A stretch of DNA of 25,792 bases, taken from the IMG/VR virus record IMGVR_UViG_3300033148_002045, positions 1 to 25,792 of that record; one strand, 5' to 3'. The translations under genes and the position numbers were made by a program. The notes under the pieces are model-generated. The model was not told the DNA's origin. It did not search any database and was given only the letters and a program-made list of their open reading frames with translations. Source of the stretch: a virus. How positions within the stretch are numbered: the first letter of the stretch is position 1; each line of letters opens with the position of its first letter. Of the stretch, positions 23,027 to 25,792 are shown piece after piece.

Positions 23027-23164
23027 GTGAGGTCGAAAGATATAGAGCATAATGTGACTATTGATGAAAGAGTGTCCTATCCCACCAGGCAGCGTGTCGG
23101 TGCTGTTCTGGTTGCATATAACCGTCAAATAGCAGTGGATGATCCCTTAAAAGTAGTGGTATGA
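23027..23164 (+). CDS. Possible 45-residue protein, GTG start
   Basis: A GTG after GAGGGGGGTGGGGGTC opens a frame whose product starts MRSKDIEHNVTIDERVSYPT and continues RQRVGAVLVAYNRQIAVDDP to a TGA at 23162-23164. The amino acid mix looks protein-like, but the ribosome site is only a G-tract, and a competing frame exists on the other strand. It may be a remnant or a chance frame. Confidence 0.25.
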   Translation: MRSKDIEHNVTIDERVSYPTRQRVGAVLVAYNRQIAVDDPLKVVV

Positions 23165-23485
23165 ACGTAAACACCTATTATCATTGAGAGTGTAAAAATG
23201 CACCTACGTCGCATAAGTATTAAAATGTAAACCACTTCCACAGCCTCTTTGATCTTATCCCACTTCAGGGCGCTATACTGCCTTTATTTGGGTATCTCAT
23301 TTATTCCGGCTTATTCCTGTTTATTGTCATGGTCAACCACATATGCACGATAGGTTGACAATAGAAGTTTTACCTTAGCCCTCCTGCCCTTTTACCTCTT
23401 TACCTGCTTAACTACACAAACACAGTACCAGCACCATTCAGCAGCTACAGCACCGCCACAGACCATCAAACCTCTTAATCATACC

Positions 23486-23518
23486 AAGACAAGGACAGTG
23501 ACTTTAAAGACAAGTACA
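23486..23518 (+). repeat. Near-identical 12-bp direct repeat, 21-bp period
   Basis: AAGACAAGGACA and AAGACAAGTACA differ in one base and start 21 bases apart, about two helical turns, so a protein could bind both on one face. Confidence 0.5.
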
Positions 23519-23656
23519 AAGGCCAGGTGAGCTGCGCTTATTTAAACTGCATTGATATAGAGACTAGAGACAGAGAAAATACAATCCCCCCTATTATCCC
23601 CCCACGCCAAACTCTTCTAAAGTTCTATTCCTTTACCTCGATAGTAATAATAAAGC

Positions 23657-23684
23657 TTGACAAGGTTGTTAGGTATGCTACACT
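23657..23684 (+). promoter_or_regulatory. Sigma70-like promoter for the rightward operon
   Basis: TTGACA at 23657-23662, a 16-base spacer and TACACT at 23679-23684 make a good match to the consensus. The predicted start lies about 35 to 40 bases before the MGLDMYL gene, whose AGGAGGG site follows. Confidence 0.65.
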
Positions 23685-23728
23685 TTACCTAGATGGTAAC
23701 TATAACCAATTAACAGGAGGGTAAGACA

Positions 23729-24214
23729 ATGGGCTTGGACATGTATTTAGACAAGAGAAGGTATGTAAGTGGGTTTGGTGGCAAGGGGGAGAAAAGCGAA
23801 AGGGAACAGTTAGTAATTACAGGCATTGAAGGGATTGACACGAAAAAGGTTAGCTACATCATTCAGGAGGCGATCTACTGGAGGAAGGCTAACGCCATAC
23901 ACATGTGGTTTGTTGATAACGTCCAGAAGGGAGAGGACGATTGTAAAGACTATTACGTCGAACTCAGTCAACTCCAAGAGCTATTACGCACCATCACGAA
24001 TGTTTTAGACCAAACCATAATGGTTGACGGTCAGGTAGTCAAAGACTCCGCAACAGCAGAGAAGCTACTACCAACATCGGAAGGGTTTTTCTTTGGTGGT
24101 ACTGATTACGATGAATACTATTTTGACGATCTGCAACGTACCAAGAAAGACCTTGAAGACCTTATAAAAAACCACGATAACAGCTTTGAATATTACTACC
24201 ATTCATCATGGTAA
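23729..24214 (+). CDS. Conserved phage protein of the MGLDMYL type, unknown function
   Basis: A 161-residue protein. The N-terminus MGLDMYLDKRRYV, the central 'YWRKANAIHMWFVDNVQKG' and the C-terminal 'LLPTSEGFFFGGTDYDEYYF' are highly recurrent features of a protein found in many phages and bacteria. Conserved Trp, His and Cys (W-R-K-x-N-x-I-H...D-D-C) suggest a structural or ligand site, but no activity is established that I know. AGGAGGG lies eight bases before its ATG, and it is the first gene after the rightward promoter, so it is probably expressed early. Confidence 0.8.
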   Translation: MGLDMYLDKRRYVSGFGGKGEKSEREQLVITGIEGIDTKKVSYIIQEAIYWRKANAIHMWFVDNVQKGEDDCKDYYVELSQLQELLRTITNVLDQTIMVDGQVVKDSATAEKLLPTSEGFFFGGTDYDEYYFDDLQRTKKDLEDLIKNHDNSFEYYYHSSW

Positions 24215-24229
24215 AGGGAGGTTATAATT

Positions 24230-24499
24230 ATGGCAAGTTGGATCATAACAAAGGATCATACTTACGATCCACGGTATAAAGTAATAATGCCAGACGCAAA
24301 GGGGACGTATAAGGGCGACAAGAACCAGTGTTGCCATGAGTTCAAGATGTATGACGATGATGGTGTACTTTATTATAACGGGCTATCATCAGACAAGGAC
24401 AGCGAAGGGGCTTTTAGTCCTTTGGATGATTTTGGGACGCCTAACGCCGGATGCACAGAGATCAGGTACAAAGAAGGTGACGAATTTATAGCAATTTAA
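24230..24499 (+). CDS. Small hypothetical early protein
   Basis: An 89-residue protein with strands 'WIITKDHTYDPRYKVIMPDA', 'HEFKMYDDDGVLYYNGLSSD' and 'AGCTEIRYKEGDEFIAI'. Adjacent Cys-Cys-His (about 34-36) and a later Cys might form a metal site but this is unproven. A GGGAGG site lies about nine bases before the ATG. No family is recognised. Confidence 0.65.
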   Translation: MASWIITKDHTYDPRYKVIMPDAKGTYKGDKNQCCHEFKMYDDDGVLYYNGLSSDKDSEGAFSPLDDFGTPNAGCTEIRYKEGDEFIAI

Positions 24500-24514
24500 C
24501 AGGGGGTGATTAAA

Positions 24515-24796
24515 ATGGAACAGACATTAAATGCAGTAATAAGAAAACAGCCAAAATGGTTCGACGGTAACACCGCAAGGCTTTTAGGTGATTTAAGTTA
24601 CGATGTTCTTTATGGCAAGAAGACAGGGGAGCGATTCCTTGTTAGAAAAACAAACGCTTGGACTGATATGTTCGATGGCGTTAAAAAACCACACTGGAGA
24701 GTGAACAGCATCCAAGATGATCTGAAAATAGGCGATCTTCACGATGAGATCTTTAAGACTCTGGAAGATGTCAAAACCTATCTATTAGACAAATAA
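24515..24796 (+). CDS. Small hypothetical protein
   Basis: The start is set at the ATG at 24515, because GGGGGTGA lies about six bases before it; a GTG at 24506 would sit inside that site. The 93-residue protein starts MEQTLNAVIRKQPKWFDGNT and has a repeated Trp-rich, Lys/Asp-rich pattern with 'DGVKKPHWRVNSIQDDLKIG'. No membrane or zinc motif is apparent. Function unknown. Confidence 0.6.
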   Translation: MEQTLNAVIRKQPKWFDGNTARLLGDLSYDVLYGKKTGERFLVRKTNAWTDMFDGVKKPHWRVNSIQDDLKIGDLHDEIFKTLEDVKTYLLDK

Positions 24797-24806
24797 AGGA
24801 GCTATT

Positions 24807-24920
24807 ATGTTCGAAGAAATGACACTAAGAGAAATAATCACAATCGGCACACTGGCGGGGCTGTCAGCAGTCCTCGCCATTCTTAATCTATGGCAACTAC
24901 ACACAAGGGAAAGGGGGTAA
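24807..24920 (+). CDS. 37-residue single-membrane-helix peptide
   Basis: A short gene: GGAGC lies six bases before ATG. The product MFEEMTLREIITIGTLAGLS continues AVLAILNLWQLHTRERG and has one membrane helix (about 9-29) with a basic C-terminal tail, so it is probably inserted with the N-terminus out. It precedes another small gene by two bases. Role unknown. Confidence 0.6.
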   Translation: MFEEMTLREIITIGTLAGLSAVLAILNLWQLHTRERG

Positions 24921-24922
24921 AA

Positions 24923-25063
24923 ATGGAATCATGCTCCACGCAACACGAAGAAGTATACTATAAAGGCGATTATTGCCCTGCTTGTTATGCGCTAGAAGCA
25001 TTGAACGATGAAATCTCTTATCTCAATAGCAGGATAGAGGAGTTGGAGGCTAAAATTAACTAA
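24923..25063 (+). CDS. 46-residue Cys-motif peptide with short coiled coil
   Basis: ATG at 24923 is preceded by AGGGGGT. MESCSTQHEEVYYKGDYCPA leads to CYALEALNDEISYLNSRIEE and LEAKIN. Cys4 and His8 with C-x2-C at 18 and 21 could bind zinc; the C-terminal half has a coiled-coil pattern and could dimerise. No family is recognised. Confidence 0.6.
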   Translation: MESCSTQHEEVYYKGDYCPACYALEALNDEISYLNSRIEELEAKIN

Positions 25064-25085
25064 CCACATAACAGGAGGTAGAACC

Positions 25086-25322
25086 ATGCCAAAGAAGGAA
25101 TTTAAAGACACAGTTTTAAAAGAGTTTAAAGATGTTGGCAAGTACAAGGTGAGACTGCTCCAGAGCCAAAACGACGGCAAGGTGCTTGATATTCGGGAGT
25201 TTATAGAACCGTCTGGGGAAGGTAACTACACCGGCTACACACGCAAAGGGATCAGGATCATGGCGCACACTGGCGAAGGATCAGAGGTTGACACCCTGCT
25301 ACAGATCCTCAAGAGTCTTTAA
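25086..25322 (+). CDS. Candidate PC4/YdbC-like single-strand DNA-binding protein
   Basis: A 78-residue protein. After a Lys-rich start, the core 'KYKVRLLQSQNDGKVLDIREFIEP' region (split by the turn QNDGK) is followed by 'GYTRKGIRIMAH' and a C-terminal helix 'EVDTLLQILKSL'. The sequence order strand, 'LDIREF', a variable loop, 'RKGIRI', helix matches the PC4-type single-strand DNA-binding/transcription coactivator fold (p15, YdbC). That would suit early regulation or replication. AGGAGGT lies upstream. The match is weak enough that other small beta-strand proteins are possible. Confidence 0.5.
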   Translation: MPKKEFKDTVLKEFKDVGKYKVRLLQSQNDGKVLDIREFIEPSGEGNYTGYTRKGIRIMAHTGEGSEVDTLLQILKSL

Positions 25323-25328
25323 GGTTTG

Positions 25329-25352
25329 AGTAATCCCTTTCGGGGGATTGCT
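25329..25352 (+). other. Hairpin after the PC4-like gene
   Basis: AGTAATCCC and GGGATTGCT pair with one G-T wobble around a TTTCGG loop, seven bases after the stop. The following GAGGTCTT is not a clear U-tract, so termination is possible but weak. It could also protect the transcript end. Confidence 0.45.
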
Positions 25353-25385
25353 GAGGTCTTAAATAACAAACAGAAGGAGTAGGGT

Positions 25386-25610
25386 ATGGATATAGAACGT
25401 GAAGACTTAGAGCATAACGATGAATGGTATTGTGATAGATGTAAGAAATTCCCCGATAAAATAGAACACTGTTACCAGGGGCAGGTTGTTGAGATACGCT
25501 TTTGGTTGAACGGACAATGGGAGCTTGACGAATCCAATCAAGAGAAGTTGGAAATTGACTATAAATGTTTTTATTGCTCTCACAGGCTTGAATGGAAAGG
25601 AGAAGAATAA
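25386..25610 (+). CDS. Small zinc-ribbon protein
   Basis: A 74-residue protein with C-x2-C (YCDRCKK, about 16-19) and C-x2-C (KCFYCSHR, about 61-64) about 42 residues apart, plus His29-Cys30, a typical zinc-ribbon layout. Strands 'GQVVEIRFWLNGQWELDESN' fill the gap between the pairs. Zinc ribbons in phage early genes often serve nucleic acid or protein binding, but the partner is unknown. AGGAGT precedes the ATG. Confidence 0.7.
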   Translation: MDIEREDLEHNDEWYCDRCKKFPDKIEHCYQGQVVEIRFWLNGQWELDESNQEKLEIDYKCFYCSHRLEWKGEE

Positions 25611-25611
25611 C

Positions 25612-25792
25612 TTGACACAGACCAACGAACCAGTAAAGGCCGATCCTATTAAGCCTTTAACGAAAGAACACACGAAACTGATAGGCAAGCACCTAGCCTT
25701 GATCGTTGTCTACACTATGGGCTATGTGGAGCCATTAAACAGCGATGCCAGTAAGGACATCGCTAAACATTTCCTTGAGTACCTTGACGAGT
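25612..25792 (+). CDS. Truncated hypothetical protein, TTG start
   Basis: AAGGAGAAG precedes a TTG at 25612, one base after the stop of the zinc-ribbon gene. The frame is open to the window end, giving at least 60 residues: MTQTNEPVKADPIKPLTKEH, then TKLIGKHLALIVVYTMGYVE and PLNSDASKDIAKHFLEYLDE. It is helical and charged, with no recognised domain in the visible part. Confidence 0.55.
   Translation, partial: MTQTNEPVKADPIKPLTKEHTKLIGKHLALIVVYTMGYVEPLNSDASKDIAKHFLEYLDE

Larger units (their letters stand above)
23368..23690 (+). repeat. Five copies of TTTACCT in the control region
   Basis: The heptamer occurs with starts at about 23369, 23391, 23399, 23632 and 23684. The last copy overlaps the end of the -10 box of the rightward promoter. 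Chance would predict far fewer than one copy in this length at equal base use, although the area is pyrimidine-rich. They could be protein-binding sites. Confidence 0.4.
22784..23728. other. Divergent intergenic region with no firm gene
   Basis: About 950 bases lie between leftward and rightward transcription. They hold a promoter-like TTGACA on each side, an AT-rich tract at 22837-22920, G-tracts at 22982-23022, a strand-skew switch, heptamer repeats and a 21-base-spaced repeat. A few weak short frames occur and are discussed separately. It is the natural place for early control and possibly replication initiation, but neither is proven. Confidence 0.6.

Noticed and set aside
22954-23052. 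32-codon plus frame MESKKIIERR...
   Set aside because: Short, with a weak ribosome site, and most of its sequence is the G-tract cluster.
23125-23280. About 50-codon minus frame with protein-like composition
   Set aside because: No ATG, GTG or TTG with a ribosome site at its 5' end, and it overlaps the plus-strand candidate at 23027-23164.
23354-23380. Second TTGACA on the plus strand
   Set aside because: No -10-like hexamer at 16-18 bases, so not called a promoter.
23527-23724. 65-codon plus frame with GTG start in the control region
   Set aside because: It contains the promoter and repeats, its GTG overlaps the only possible ribosome site, and the composition shows no coding pattern.
1-25792. 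CRISPR array, tRNA gene, integrase or reverse transcriptase (diversity-generating element)
   Set aside because: No regular repeat-spacer pattern, cloverleaf-like sequence or matching protein motif was seen on either strand by eye; these could still be missed without a search.

Overview
This window is almost certainly a stretch of a tailed double-stranded DNA phage (or prophage) genome with a short-tailed, podovirus-like structural module. The evidence is a contiguous leftward (minus-strand) cluster holding a large terminase, a portal, a scaffold-like acidic protein, an N4gp56-type major capsid protein, a likely head decoration protein, a tail adaptor, a nozzle/stabilisation-type tail protein and a fibre-like protein. 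No tail tape measure, sheath or long-tail tube gene is visible. The host cannot be named from the sequence. Sec signal peptides and two lipobox-type signals fit a diderm bacterium, and strong AGGAGG ribosome sites are used throughout.

Layout. (1) 23729-25792, plus strand: a run of small early-type genes. These are an MGLDMYL-type conserved phage protein, two unknowns, a 37-residue membrane peptide, a 46-residue Cys-pair/coiled-coil peptide, a PC4-like candidate, a zinc-ribbon protein and a truncated gene. (2) 22784-23728: about 950 bases without a firm gene, between two divergent transcription units. It has promoter-like TTGACA boxes facing both ways, a G-tract cluster, a G-rich to C-rich strand-skew switch and short direct repeats. 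It is a good candidate for the control and/or replication-start region. (3) 19890-22783, minus strand: tightly overlapping small genes (two tiny membrane peptides, unknowns, Cys-motif proteins) ending in a RusA-type Holliday junction resolvase. (4) 13307-19918: terminase, portal, a small gene, a frameshifted scaffold gene, major capsid, an inserted HNH endonuclease and the decoration protein, closed by an intrinsic terminator at 13264-13296. (5) 6002-13248: two related small proteins, then three consecutive genes that each begin with a clear Sec signal peptide (a Gp80-like 156-residue protein, a 1269-residue DUF2341/LamG/propeller-like protein, and a 690-residue protein carrying phage tail-type modules). 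(6) 1-6002: a WMG-repeat peptide, tail adaptor, nozzle, fibre, lipoprotein, GNAT acetyltransferase and two probable virion or ejection proteins, the last cut by the window edge.

The most unusual observation is the secreted block at 6002-12354. It is a contiguous set of proteins with phage-tail-like and glycan-binding-like domains, but with N-terminal export signals and even numbers of cysteines, embedded between head and tail genes. A lipoprotein lies a few genes further on. This suggests that the phage places a set of adhesive proteins outside the cytoplasm of the infected cell, or that some virion parts mature in the periplasm. A second notable point is the scaffold gene, which is readable only with a -1 frame change and has a dnaX-like slippery heptamer in the overlap. 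No terminase small subunit, lysis cassette, integrase, polymerase, tRNA or CRISPR array was recognised.
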